Below, piece after piece: positions 56,207 to 63,969 of a DNA stretch of 64,000 nucleotides (its first letter is position 1; each line of letters starts with the position of its first letter). Origin of the DNA: Nematopogon swammerdamellus (taxonomy: Eukaryota; Arthropoda; Insecta; Lepidoptera; Adelidae). Where the stretch lies: positions 2,536,397 to 2,600,396 of the forward strand of contig OX336339.1 of NCBI GenBank assembly GCA_946902875.1, given 5' to 3'. A model generated the notes under the pieces. That model did not search any database. It saw only the letters and a program-made list of their open reading frames with translations, and had not been told where the DNA came from. A program made the position numbers and the translations under genes.

Positions 56207-56986
56207 ATGGTAGTGACAAGACCTAAGCGCTGCGGTAAAGGGCTCCTCAACACGATCATCAGCAATCTGCCTGTGGAGTTACACGTCCCCGGATATCAGT
56301 ACTGCGGCCCCGGTACGAAACTGAGTCGGCGACTAAAGCGCGGCGATCCCGGCATCAACCCGCTCGACGCGGCATGCAAAGATCACGACATTGCATACAA
56401 TTTGAATAAGTCGGTTGAAGCGAGAAATCAAGCCGACCAAATACTCGCAGAGAAGGCGTGGCAAAGGGTGGTTGCTAAAGACGCCGACTTGGGCGAAAAG
56501 GTGACCGCTTGGGGTGTGACCAATACGATGAAAGTGAAATCAAAACTCGGAATGGGTATGAAGAAGAAGAAGAATAAGAGTGGGAGCAAGATACACCTGC
56601 AGCAAATAGTAAATTCTGCAAAGGATTCAATGCAAGTGGGTGGTATATCACCAATAAAATCAGCACTACAAGGCGCTCGCGCGGCCCTTAGAAAGGTCGG
56701 CGGAAAGCGAAATGTGCGCATACCGCGTATCTTACCCATCCCCACAAGGGTTGGCGGGGTGCTCCCCTTCCTCATTCCCCTGTTGGCTGGACTCAGCGCC
56801 ACTGGAGCGTTAGCGGGAGGAGCGGCCGGTATTGCGAAGGCTGTCAACGACGCCAGCGCTGCAAAACGCCAATTGGAGGAGAACAAACGTCACAATTCAA
56901 CGATGGAGGCGATTTCTCTAGGCAAAGGCGTGTACCTGAAACCATACAGACAAGGGTTCGGACTCTACCTGCCAAAAAACGGGTAA
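56207..56986 (+). CDS. Virion protein with parvovirus-type phospholipase A2 domain
   Basis: 259 aa. The calcium-loop pattern YCGPGT at aa 32-37 and the catalytic HDIAY at aa 60-64, preceded by NPLDAACKD, match the PLA2 domain in parvovirus VP1 and adintovirus virion proteins, where it acts on endosomal membrane during entry. A Lys-rich stretch at 118-126 could be a nuclear signal; aa ~190-225 are a hydrophobic, Gly/Ala-rich segment (LLAGLSATGALAGGAAG) resembling membrane-active adenovirus-type core proteins; the C-terminus has YLKPYRQGFGLYLP, a motif I recognise from other Polintons. The stop follows directly after a slippery heptamer (56974-56980). Confidence 0.88.
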   Translation: MVVTRPKRCGKGLLNTIISNLPVELHVPGYQYCGPGTKLSRRLKRGDPGINPLDAACKDHDIAYNLNKSVEARNQADQILAEKAWQRVVAKDADLGEKVTAWGVTNTMKVKSKLGMGMKKKKNKSGSKIHLQQIVNSAKDSMQVGGISPIKSALQGARAALRKVGGKRNVRIPRILPIPTRVGGVLPFLIPLLAGLSATGALAGGAAGIAKAVNDASAAKRQLEENKRHNSTMEAISLGKGVYLKPYRQGFGLYLPKNG

Positions 56987-57016
56987 ATCTGCCGCGTCGA
57001 GCCCTCACCGATGCGG
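56974..57016 (+). promoter_or_regulatory. Candidate -1 ribosomal frameshift signal (A AAA AAC + stem)
   Basis: A AAA AAC at 56974-56980 is in phase with the PLA2 frame, two codons before its stop. An 11-nt spacer leads to an 8-bp stem: CCGCGTCG 56992-56999 pairs with CGATGCGG 57009-57016, one G-U pair, 9-nt loop. The -1 frame is the protease frame and is open through 57342. The classic -1 signal has the same heptamer but a spacer of 5-9 nt. Alternative: a CTG start at 56989. Confidence 0.65.
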
Positions 57017-57342
57017 ATCTGCTGAAATTTGCGAGGGCATTAAGAATACCACATTTCCGCGGTGTTTTCATGCGCAACGATTTGCCGCGGCGTGTTTGGA
57101 AATATGAAGCGTCTGTTGTGAATCTCGACGACAAGAGTCGGCCGGGGACGCATTGGGTAGCGTACAGGAAGAGTGGCGACACTGTAGTGTATTTCGATAG
57201 TTTTGGAGACCTTCGACCGCCGCAAGATCTAATGAAATATTTTAATGTAGCCAGCGTCGATTATAATTATAATAGATATCAGGACTATGATACGGTCGTT
57301 TGCGGCCACTTGTGCCTTAAGTTTCTCGCCGGAGAATTGTAA
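56981..57342 (+). CDS. Adenain-type cysteine protease
   Basis: Catalytic residues are all visible: His in GTHWVAY, Asp in YFDSFG, Gln before the loop (RYQDYD) and Cys in VVCGHLCLKF. This is the adenovirus-type maturation protease standard in Polintons, which trims virion precursors. The first ATG in frame (57070) leaves only 90 aa, but the frame is open upstream and encodes family-like residues (LLKFARALRIPHFRG) from about 57004. No ATG precedes them. I give the CDS from the start of the zero-frame departure after the slippery site; true initiation is unproven. Confidence 0.85.
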
Positions 57343-57554
57343 TATTATTATTATATTTCTATGCATTATGAGTGCATATATTGTATCTAGCATATATGAT
57401 TGAAATATATATTTAAGTGTGAACATACAGATGTATTTATTTGTGCAGAACCCTATTACCAAGCTATTATTTATCCATCAGTCTGCCAGTCCTTCTGTCT
57501 GTTGCCAGATTCATATGTGGCTCTGTCACTAAGCCGTCTGCCCATCCGTCTGTC
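57343..57554. other. AT-rich spacer between protease and penton
   Basis: No ORF. Contains ATATATATTTAAG near 57407 and a (GTCT)-like stretch at 57478-57553 that ends in the next promoter. No AATAAA seen. Confidence 0.5.
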
Positions 57555-57590
57555 TATATAACCCTCTTACTCGTGCGATTTGCATCAGTC
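57555..57590 (+). promoter_or_regulatory. Penton promoter: TATATAA + TCAGTC
   Basis: TATATAA 57555-57561; TCAGTC 57585-57590; spacing 32. First AUG 57594, so the leader would be only ~7 nt. Confidence 0.75.
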
Positions 57591-57593
57591 GCC

Positions 57594-58277
57594 ATGGATG
57601 AGTCTTTCATGTTAACGGTGTCAGGGGAATCCTCTACACTTCAGGCATCATATTTTCCTCCAATTGAATTATCCCCATTCAAACGTTACGCTCTCGGCCT
57701 CGTTGAGTTGCTGACTTTCAATTCCATTCCGAATATTGATGTGGGATACAACAGAGTACGTATAGGAGATGATGTCATCACAATACCCACCGGGAGTTAT
57801 GAGATACAAGATATTGAACGATACCTACAGAGCGCTGTATCTCCGAGTGTCACCATAAGCCTGCAGCCCAACAACAATGAGCTGCGTAGTGAGATAAGGT
57901 GTACACAGCCCGTAGATCTCACCAGCGAAGACTCAATCGGACGCCTTCTGGGATTCAAACGACGCGTACTCGCGCCAAATATCCTACACAAGTCAGATTT
58001 ACCAATCTCAATACTCAAAGTGAGTGCTTTGCGAGTTGAATGCAACATTACTACGGGCGCCTATATGAATGAGCACCGAGTGCATACAATTCACGAATTT
58101 TTCCCAGCAGTTCCACCCGGATATAAGATCATTGAGGTACCGTCGCAAATCATTTACCTTCCAGTCGCCGTGCAGACAATACATACCCTGTTGTTGAAAA
58201 TTGTCGATCAAGACGGCGCCGCGGTAAATTTTCGAGGTGAAACTATCACGATACGGGTGCATATTAAAACGTCATAA
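57594..58277 (+). CDS. Minor capsid (penton-like, single jelly-roll) protein
   Basis: 227 aa. FNSIPNIDVGYN near aa 40 and IPTGSYEIQDIERYL near 60-75 are the hallmark segments of Polinton and adintovirus penton proteins, which form the capsid vertices. The C-terminal half has alternating beta-like strands, ending ITIRVHIKTS. Start at the ATG at 57594 by promoter position (GCCATGG context); the frame is open 51 codons further up but without support. The TAA is followed at once by an in-frame ATG (58278). Confidence 0.88.
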   Translation: MDESFMLTVSGESSTLQASYFPPIELSPFKRYALGLVELLTFNSIPNIDVGYNRVRIGDDVITIPTGSYEIQDIERYLQSAVSPSVTISLQPNNNELRSEIRCTQPVDLTSEDSIGRLLGFKRRVLAPNILHKSDLPISILKVSALRVECNITTGAYMNEHRVHTIHEFFPAVPPGYKIIEVPSQIIYLPVAVQTIHTLLLKIVDQDGAAVNFRGETITIRVHIKTS

Positions 58278-58466
58278 ATGGGTATCGTGCACAACCCGAG
58301 GCGGACGCAAATCTATAATAGTACACCAACATGCCCGAAAGCCATCAGTCTTCGTACACCTCGCAAGGAGCGAACACATCCAGTAGGCGGGAGCCTAACA
58401 CGTCAGAATATTCAATTTCTGAAGAGTCTGGGACTCCGTCTTCGTCGTCGTCGTGGGCGAGAGTAA
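58278..58466 (+). CDS. Small Arg-rich ORF directly after penton, doubtful
   Basis: 62 aa in the same frame as the penton gene, starting at the ATG that abuts its TAA (TAAATGG). Basic, ending LRLRRRRGRE. It could be made by re-initiation or stop read-through and resembles a small core protein only in charge. The promoter of the next gene lies inside it. I do not recognise it; it may be chance. Confidence 0.3.
   Translation: MGIVHNPRRTQIYNSTPTCPKAISLRTPRKERTHPVGGSLTRQNIQFLKSLGLRLRRRRGRE
58314..58350 (+). promoter_or_regulatory. Major capsid promoter: TATAATA + TCAGTC
   Basis: TATAATA 58314-58320; TCAGTC 58345-58350; spacing 33. No AUG occurs between the initiator and 58519, so the first AUG is the capsid start after a ~172-nt leader, the longest of the set. 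Confidence 0.7.
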
Positions 58467-58518
58467 GAAGAGTCATCTGCTGCTCCACCTGCTTCATTAG
58501 ACTACATTGGCGTCCAAG

Positions 58519-59733
58519 ATGGCGGAAATGTTAGCCATTAAACGTGGAGTGCTGTTTGACGAGTCCATCGCGCACTATGAGATTCATGCACACCAACCGT
58601 ATGCGTCATCGACCTACCACAACAACGATGAAGTCCGCATTGCAGTACAGAACCAAGATCTGTACATTCTGCCGAGCCATAGCGTACTGCACGTGCGAGG
58701 ACGATTAACAGCAGCAGATGGCAGCACCGCAGCAGCAACGACGACGAGTTTCGCCAATATGGGCGTGTGCCACCTCTTTGAGCAGATTCGCTATGAGATA
58801 AATGCTGTGGAGATTGATCGAAACAAAAATGTCGGCCTCACAACCCTCATGAAGGGCTATGTCTCCCTGACTTCAGACCAGATCAACACTAATATCGGCT
58901 GGTTGGAGGGTGATGATGACAAATTGACCAACGCCGAGGGATACTTTGATGTAGCCATTCCACTGAAATTACTTCTCGGCTTCGCTGAAGACTATCACCG
59001 AATCGTGGTGAACGCCAAACACGAGTTGATTTTGACGCGAGTCAATAACGACGCCAACGCTGTCATCTCAGCGGCCGATGGGGACTTTAAAATTACAATC
59101 CACAAGATTGAATGGCTGCTCCCCTATGTGAAAGTGGCGGATAAGGAGAAAATTCAACTACTCAATTACATCTCTCGAGATCCGGAGATTTCGATGAGTT
59201 TTCGCTCTTGGGACCTCTACGAATATCCATCACTACCGATGAGCACGAAACATGTGTGGGCCGTGAAGACTGCAACGCAACTCGAGAAACCGCGCTACGT
59301 CATCGTGGCCTTTCAGACGAAACGTAAAAATGCTGCGACGCAAGACGCCAGCTGCTTCGATCATTGCAAACTGAGTGATATTAAACTCTATCTGAATTCA
59401 CAATGTTACCCGTACGTCAATCTGCATATTGACTTCAGTCGCAATCAATTTGCAGTGCTGTACGATTTGTTCTGCAGCTTTCAACGATCATACTATCAGA
59501 AAGAGGCAATGGAGCCTCTGATCACAAAGAAGCAATTTGAACAGAGCGCCCCTCTGATTGCCATAGATTGCTCTAAACAGAATGATAGCGTTAAAGCTGG
59601 TCCAGTGGACATCAAATTAGAGTTTGAATCACATGCTCCTTTTCCACCGCAAACGTCGGCCTACTGTCTTATTATACACGATCGCATAGTTCAGTACACA
59701 CCCATCAGCGGTACAGTGCGCAAATTAATGTAG
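58519..59733 (+). CDS. Major capsid protein (double jelly-roll, hexon-type)
   Basis: 404 aa, start in strong context (AAGATGG). Recognised from segments typical of insect Polinton major capsids: SWDLYEYPSLP, HVWAVKTATQLEKPRYVI, FDHCKLSDIKLYLNS, DLFCSFQRSYY and a C-terminus with TSAYCLIIHDRIVQYTPISG. It builds the capsid facets. The fold assignment comes from family knowledge; I cannot model it. The stop codon is the first base triplet of a ~126-bp duplication of the 3' end. Confidence 0.88.
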   Translation: MAEMLAIKRGVLFDESIAHYEIHAHQPYASSTYHNNDEVRIAVQNQDLYILPSHSVLHVRGRLTAADGSTAAATTTSFANMGVCHLFEQIRYEINAVEIDRNKNVGLTTLMKGYVSLTSDQINTNIGWLEGDDDKLTNAEGYFDVAIPLKLLLGFAEDYHRIVVNAKHELILTRVNNDANAVISAADGDFKITIHKIEWLLPYVKVADKEKIQLLNYISRDPEISMSFRSWDLYEYPSLPMSTKHVWAVKTATQLEKPRYVIVAFQTKRKNAATQDASCFDHCKLSDIKLYLNSQCYPYVNLHIDFSRNQFAVLYDLFCSFQRSYYQKEAMEPLITKKQFEQSAPLIAIDCSKQNDSVKAGPVDIKLEFESHAPFPPQTSAYCLIIHDRIVQYTPISGTVRKLM

Positions 59734-59980
59734 GTTGCCCCCACTTATGTAAATAGATGTGGCACTTTTTTGAAATATTTTAGCATTAAGATTTAGTTGT
59801 ACTAAGTGATTCTTGTAGTGTGTGAAACAAAAAAATAAATATTTGCTGACGAAATTTAGGTTGCCCCATTTATGTAAATAATGGGTTTAAGTGACTTTTC
59901 TAAAACATATATCATGTACACTTTAGCATTAAGATATTTTATGAAAATAAATAAACATTTCTGCTAACTTTTGTTTCATT
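59731..59980 (+). repeat. Duplicated 3' end of the capsid gene with two poly(A) signals
   Basis: TAGGTTGCCCC…TTATGTAAATA, TTTAGCATTAAGAT and AATAAA occur in the same order from 59731 and again from 59857 (126 bp apart). AATAAA at 59834-59839 and at 59946-59955. Confidence 0.8.
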
Positions 59981-60032
59981 TATGGGTGTGGGTGGGTTGA
60001 AATAAATGTATTCACTGTTAAATGTAAAAATA

Positions 60033-60038
60033 TTTATT
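60033..60038 (-). terminator. Poly(A) signal of the BIR gene
   Basis: AATAAA on the minus strand, 10 bases past the TGA. The two convergent genes end within about 300 bp of each other. Confidence 0.7.
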
Positions 60039-60047
60039 GAAAATTAA

Positions 60048-60431
60048 TCATTTCAAGTTAAAGGCTCCATCGTCTGATGGCGCATACAAGTATGGCGAAT
60101 AGCTCGGAATGTCGATCTCGTCCAATCCTTTTGCTTTGACTGTGGCGAAGTCAGCTCCCTTCATTATGTAGACGAAAGCGCAGCGGTCTAGCCTCGTGTG
60201 TTCCTCCCACGGTGTGTCTTCCGGTCGCCACTGGTTGAGTGTTCCTCCGCAGTAAAAGCACGCCACTTTGTCACCAAAACCAGTGTAGAAAAACCCAGCC
60301 TTAACCATTTCTTCAGGCTTCTGCCGGAGGGCGCGTGGCCAATCGTTGAATGTTTGAAGACGTGCCGACTCGGACGAATAGCGCTCGTGCCTCGGCCCCG
60401 AGGTGTGCACGTGGATAGTCGTTAGCGACAT
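60048..60431 (-). CDS. BIR-domain (IAP-like) protein
   Basis: 127 aa from the first ATG in frame. One BIR domain spans aa ~22-92: RLQTFNDWP, then GFFYTGFGDKVACFYCGG, then W…DTPWEEH…C; zinc ligands C58, C61, H78 and C84 are present. The GF…DxVxCFxC pattern is of the type that can bind IAP-binding motifs. No RING follows. BIR proteins in arthropod DNA viruses restrain host apoptosis, and adintovirus-like elements are known to carry them; the function here is inferred. The frame is open 37 codons further up without ATG. TTTAAAA (60530) and GCAGTC (A at 60498) sit 32 apart upstream, but an out-of-frame AUG at 60487 intervenes. Confidence 0.85.
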   Translation of the reverse strand: MSLTTIHVHTSGPRHERYSSESARLQTFNDWPRALRQKPEEMVKAGFFYTGFGDKVACFYCGGTLNQWRPEDTPWEEHTRLDRCAFVYIMKGADFATVKAKGLDEIDIPSYSPYLYAPSDDGAFNLK

Positions 60432-60575
60432 TGTAGCGGTGGGCGCAGGCGTGCAGCTCGGCGTAATGTTGGCGGCTGACTGCTCATCGTTGTCGACTGC
60501 GGTCACAGTGAGCGTGTCGGAATTTTTAAATGCACCAGCCAAACTTCCCCGCCGCCAAAGCCCGACGGCGACGGC

Positions 60576-61284
60576 GCCATGTCTGCATTCCTACACCATT
60601 AGGCTCCAACCTACCTGACTGACGATGCCTTAGTCATGCTGAGTATGAATACATTTCACAGAACAATTGTTAATGTTATATTTCTATTCAATGCGTAAGC
60701 GGAGTCAGTCGTTCCTACAGGTTGCTACAGGTTTAAACCTGCCTCCCGACAATAGAGGTGAATCAACTACCCCTTATCAGGTAGACAATACGCACCACTC
60801 TTAGTTTATCTACCTCTATTTACCTGCGCTCGGTCGGCAGGGGTACTGTGGAGGGGTGAAGGCTGGGGCGAAGGGTGTGGCAGGGGCGGGGCGGGGTAGG
60901 GGGCAGGGGCGAAGCCTCGGTGCATGTGGAACCATGCTGGTGGGGTGCAGCACCCTGGAGCTGAACCATGACTCCGAAGGCCTACGTACGCCTCAAATGG
61001 ATGGGGCGCAGCACCCTGACCTAGCACCCTGGACCTGAACCCTGAATCTGGAACCCTGAATCCTGAATCCTAAGGCCTGAATCCTGAATCCGAAAGTCTG
61101 AACTCTGAATCCGAAGGCCTACGTACACCCTCCAAATTGATGGGGCGCAGCACCCTGACCTGACACCCTGGAGCTGAACCCTGACTTCGAAGCCCTACGT
61201 ACACCCCAAATTAGGCCACGCCCCCTGATTCTCGGACTTAGAAAAATCACGAGTGTGTGCTCGGAGCCCCCTACATACCCTACT
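60576..61284 (-). repeat. Polinton right terminal inverted repeat
   Basis: Reverse complement of 47025-47738; ends …CATACCCTACT. The inner boundary GCCATGTCTGC at 60576 lies only ~145 bp from the BIR start codon. Confidence 0.92.
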
Positions 61285-61290
61285 TTTGCA
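61285..61290. repeat. Polinton target site duplication, right
   Basis: TTTGCA, identical to 47019-47024. Confidence 0.95.
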
Positions 61291-62330
61291 TATTTTGCAC
61301 TTCTTTAGTTAGGATAAATGTTTGGAGTTGGAATAATTATCCGCTGTTTACAATCAGCTCAGATCTATACGTCCACAAAAAGCTTTTAATGCGGCGGCGC
61401 CGTCGTCGCCGTGTCGTCGCGAGCGCACTCCCCCCCCCGCAGACGGAAATAGAAGGAACTGGACGTAGAATTGTTTATTGGGTTTATTGGGCTGGGGGAA
61501 ATAGCTCATTACCCGCGCGCCGCCGCCACCGCCGCGCCGCCGCCACTCCGCCAGCGGACGTCAAACTTCTAATTAAGGCTGCTTTTGTGCGCGCATACCT
61601 ACACACCCTTTTTTAGGGTTCCGTGTCCGTCGTACGGGACCCTATTACTAAGCCTACGCCGTCTGTCTGTCTGTCTGTGAGGTCGGAATAGTTTCGAACA
61701 GCTCAGAGCATTCGCCGCTGAACATTCGATAGAACACACTTAGAGAACCTATGTCTCTACGGAGCTGCAAAGGTTCAAGTTTGCAGGACACTTCAAAGTC
61801 GTTAACTAGCAAATCATGATCTGCTTTTATAGGCCAGTCATATCGTACATTCGAAATAGAAATAATTGCGGTAAACTTGCTTTTTTGATATGTTGTTTGG
61901 GTAGATACAGTTAGTTCAATCCACGAAGACGCGCCCCACCGTTCCTCCTAATAGCTTACAGTGCAAGTGTGCAACCTGCTGCTAGTGTGTTAGTTCTATC
62001 GCTACACAGTACTGCGAGTTTGAGTCCACACGCACACTTAGATGAATTGGCCAATCGAAAAAGTTCCGGTAACAGCAGTACCTGTCATCGCGAGAGAGCG
62101 TCACGGATCAACTGGAAAGATGCTCTACTTCAATTTTATAATTTATTCGAGTTTTTCGATGTACCTATTTTATTAATAGTTCATTGTTTATTTTATTTTG
62201 TGTTATTATTAGTAAGTACCTGGGCGACCGAGCTTCGCTCGGCGTCTACACCTATCTAGATAAACTTAAAAAAAAATTATATTATCTAAATACTAAATTT
62301 TATCCAAATCGTTAGAGCCGTTTCCGAGAA
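61291..62330. other. Host flank, no gene recognised
   Basis: GC-rich CGCCGCC patches at 61390-61560, a (GTCT)n-family scrap at 61613-61680, a LINE scrap at about 61690-61810, then unique sequence without coding signal. Confidence 0.5.
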
Positions 62331-62333
62331 ACC

Positions 62334-62336
<3 letters not shown>

Positions 62337-62369
<33 letters not shown>
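62337..62369. repeat. (TA)n microsatellite
   Basis: About 16 TA dinucleotides. Confidence 0.92.
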
Positions 62370-62370
<1 letters not shown>

Positions 62371-62822
62371 AGTTTAGCTCAGTTAAAGTAATAGAATATA
62401 ATACAACATTACCATATTCATAATAGGGAGTTACCAACCATAAATAAAATACGTTAAAAAATTCAATTGAATTTTATTTAGAAAAAAATTGGTTGTCTGT
62501 AAACTCGATTTACGGACGATAGTTTTACGTGATGACGTGGAATAATCGTAGTACATAGAGCAAAGATCAGTAATTTCTATTTCCAGTAGAAAGATTAATC
62601 ATCTTGTGACTGGCCATCAATAAACTTCTGTTGTCTGATCTTGACAGTTTTACTTCTTAAGAGGTTTCCATGGTAACTTTAACTATACCGATTGTGCCTC
62701 TCTATCGCTTGTTACGCGCTCTCGCTTGCACACACAGTTTCAGATGGAACGTGAACCTTTTTCGTGTGTGCAGCCGGTCTTCATCAATTTATAAGACGTG
62801 ACGTCATCACGTCAAAATTACA
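62370..62822. other. Probable 3' flank of the transposase
   Basis: AT-rich. GGTTGTCTGTAAACTCGATT at about 62491 may belong to the element's terminal region, but with the other end outside the window I cannot set its TIR. Confidence 0.35.
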
Positions 62823-63969
62823 TCATTCTGTATCATCACTCATTTCTGAAATGTTTGATTCGGACGTATCACCGACATTTATAACAAAATTAAAATCCAG
62901 ATCAAAGTATCTTAGGTACTCGTCTTCTATTTTTTCTACGTGCTGACATGTATTGGACCAAACGTCGTTATTTATTCGACCAAAGGCTTCATTTAAAATG
63001 GGCACAATTGAGGTGTAGTTTTGATTAACATTGCGGGTCGCAACGTAATTTTTTGCAATACCCCAAATGTTTTCAATCGGATTTAAGTCCGGGTGATAAG
63101 GAGGCAGCCGCAATACTGTGAAACCATAATCTTTTAATAAATCGTCAACTTTGTACTTCCGAAAGCTTTCTTTGTTTTTTAATATTAAGTCATATAGTTC
63201 AACTTTTTTGAAGTTTGCATTAAAATCAATATTTTTTGCTCTGAGCCAAGTCTGCATTTCCAATTTATTGGAGTTGGACGTTGGTATTTTTTCCGAACTA
63301 GTGTTATGATAGGCTGCGTTATCTAAGACCACCACGGCATCTTTTGGCAGATTTGGTGTCAGCTTTTCTTTTAACCACTTTAGATAATTTTCCGTGTTCA
63401 TGTTATCGTGATAGTCTCCGGATTTGATCTCTGCCCTGTATGTCAACAAAGCATTTGGTATAAAACGTCTGCACTTCCAGCGTGTACTATAATTATGCGC
63501 TGTACTATAATATTGCTAGATTTTGCTTTATTCCAGTTTTGGAATTCTTTTCTGCCCAGGACTTATTCTGCACGTGGTTTGTATGAATATATGACTCATC
63601 AGTGTATACTATAGGTCTACCTTTATTACGGAAAGACTTAACCTGTTTCAAGTATTTTAATCTTAACATTTGAATATCATGTCTCTCTGTTAGCACCTTC
63701 CTGTTATTTTCAGTTCTTCTCCATTTATACCCAAGTTTACGTAACAATGTTCTTAGAGTTGTTTTACATCCATCAAATTGTATACGCTCTCTCAAAATAT
63801 TTTTTAGTCGTAATAATGTTGGAAATTGATGATGCTCTTTATGATAGTTTTGAATAGTTCTTCTAACTACACCAATATCAAATTCGTCTAGATTAATTTT
63901 TCGTGGTCTCACCCTTCTTTTCTTCATTGGTGACGTAAAAATGGCAGCACTTGTGCTCACCAAGTTCAA
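62823..63969 (-). pseudogene. IS630-Tc1-mariner transposase, DD82E type, frame-broken
   Basis: Two open stretches on the minus strand: 63969-63505 (154 codons) with an HTH-like N-terminal region (TTLRTLLRKLGYKWRR) and the first catalytic Asp in IVYTDESYIHT; and 63449-62823 (208 codons) with the second Asp in VVVLDNAAYHNT and the Glu in HPDLNPIENIW. I count 82 residues between the second Asp and the Glu. The bridge (63450-63510) carries a short duplication (ATTATAGTAC twice) and a one-base loss near 63470, so the protein is interrupted twice. Acidic C-terminus. The 5' TIR would lie beyond 64000. Confidence 0.85.

Larger units (their letters stand above)
47025..61284. mobile_element. Complete Polinton/Maverick (adintovirus-like) element, 14,260 bp
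   Basis: Bounded by ~0.71-kb terminal inverted repeats starting AGTAGGGTATG and by a perfect TTTGCA duplication. It carries the set that defines the group (protein-primed polymerase B, retroviral-type integrase, packaging ATPase, adenain-type protease, minor and major capsid proteins), plus a PLA2-domain protein, a coiled-coil protein, a conserved acidic protein and a BIR protein. All long frames are open. That gene set is shared with adintoviruses, so the element may be an integrated virus or a transposon with virion genes. Density is high: intergenic gaps are under 100 bp from 53045 to 57000. Confidence 0.95.

Noticed and set aside
58462..58503. Short intron in the capsid leader (GTAAGA … TTCATTAG)
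   Set aside because: Only ~38 nt, below the usual insect minimum; the leader needs no intron to reach the first AUG.
58331..58534. 67-codon Ser-rich ORF overlapping the capsid leader
   Set aside because: Its ATG lies between the TATA box and the initiator, so it would not be on the capsid transcript; no recognisable motif.
60432..60542. N-terminal extension of the BIR protein
   Set aside because: Begins at TTG with no ATG; sequence has no BIR-related feature.
62370..62530. TIR of the DD82E element
   Set aside because: Candidate repeats exist, but the opposite end is outside the window, so no pair can be shown.
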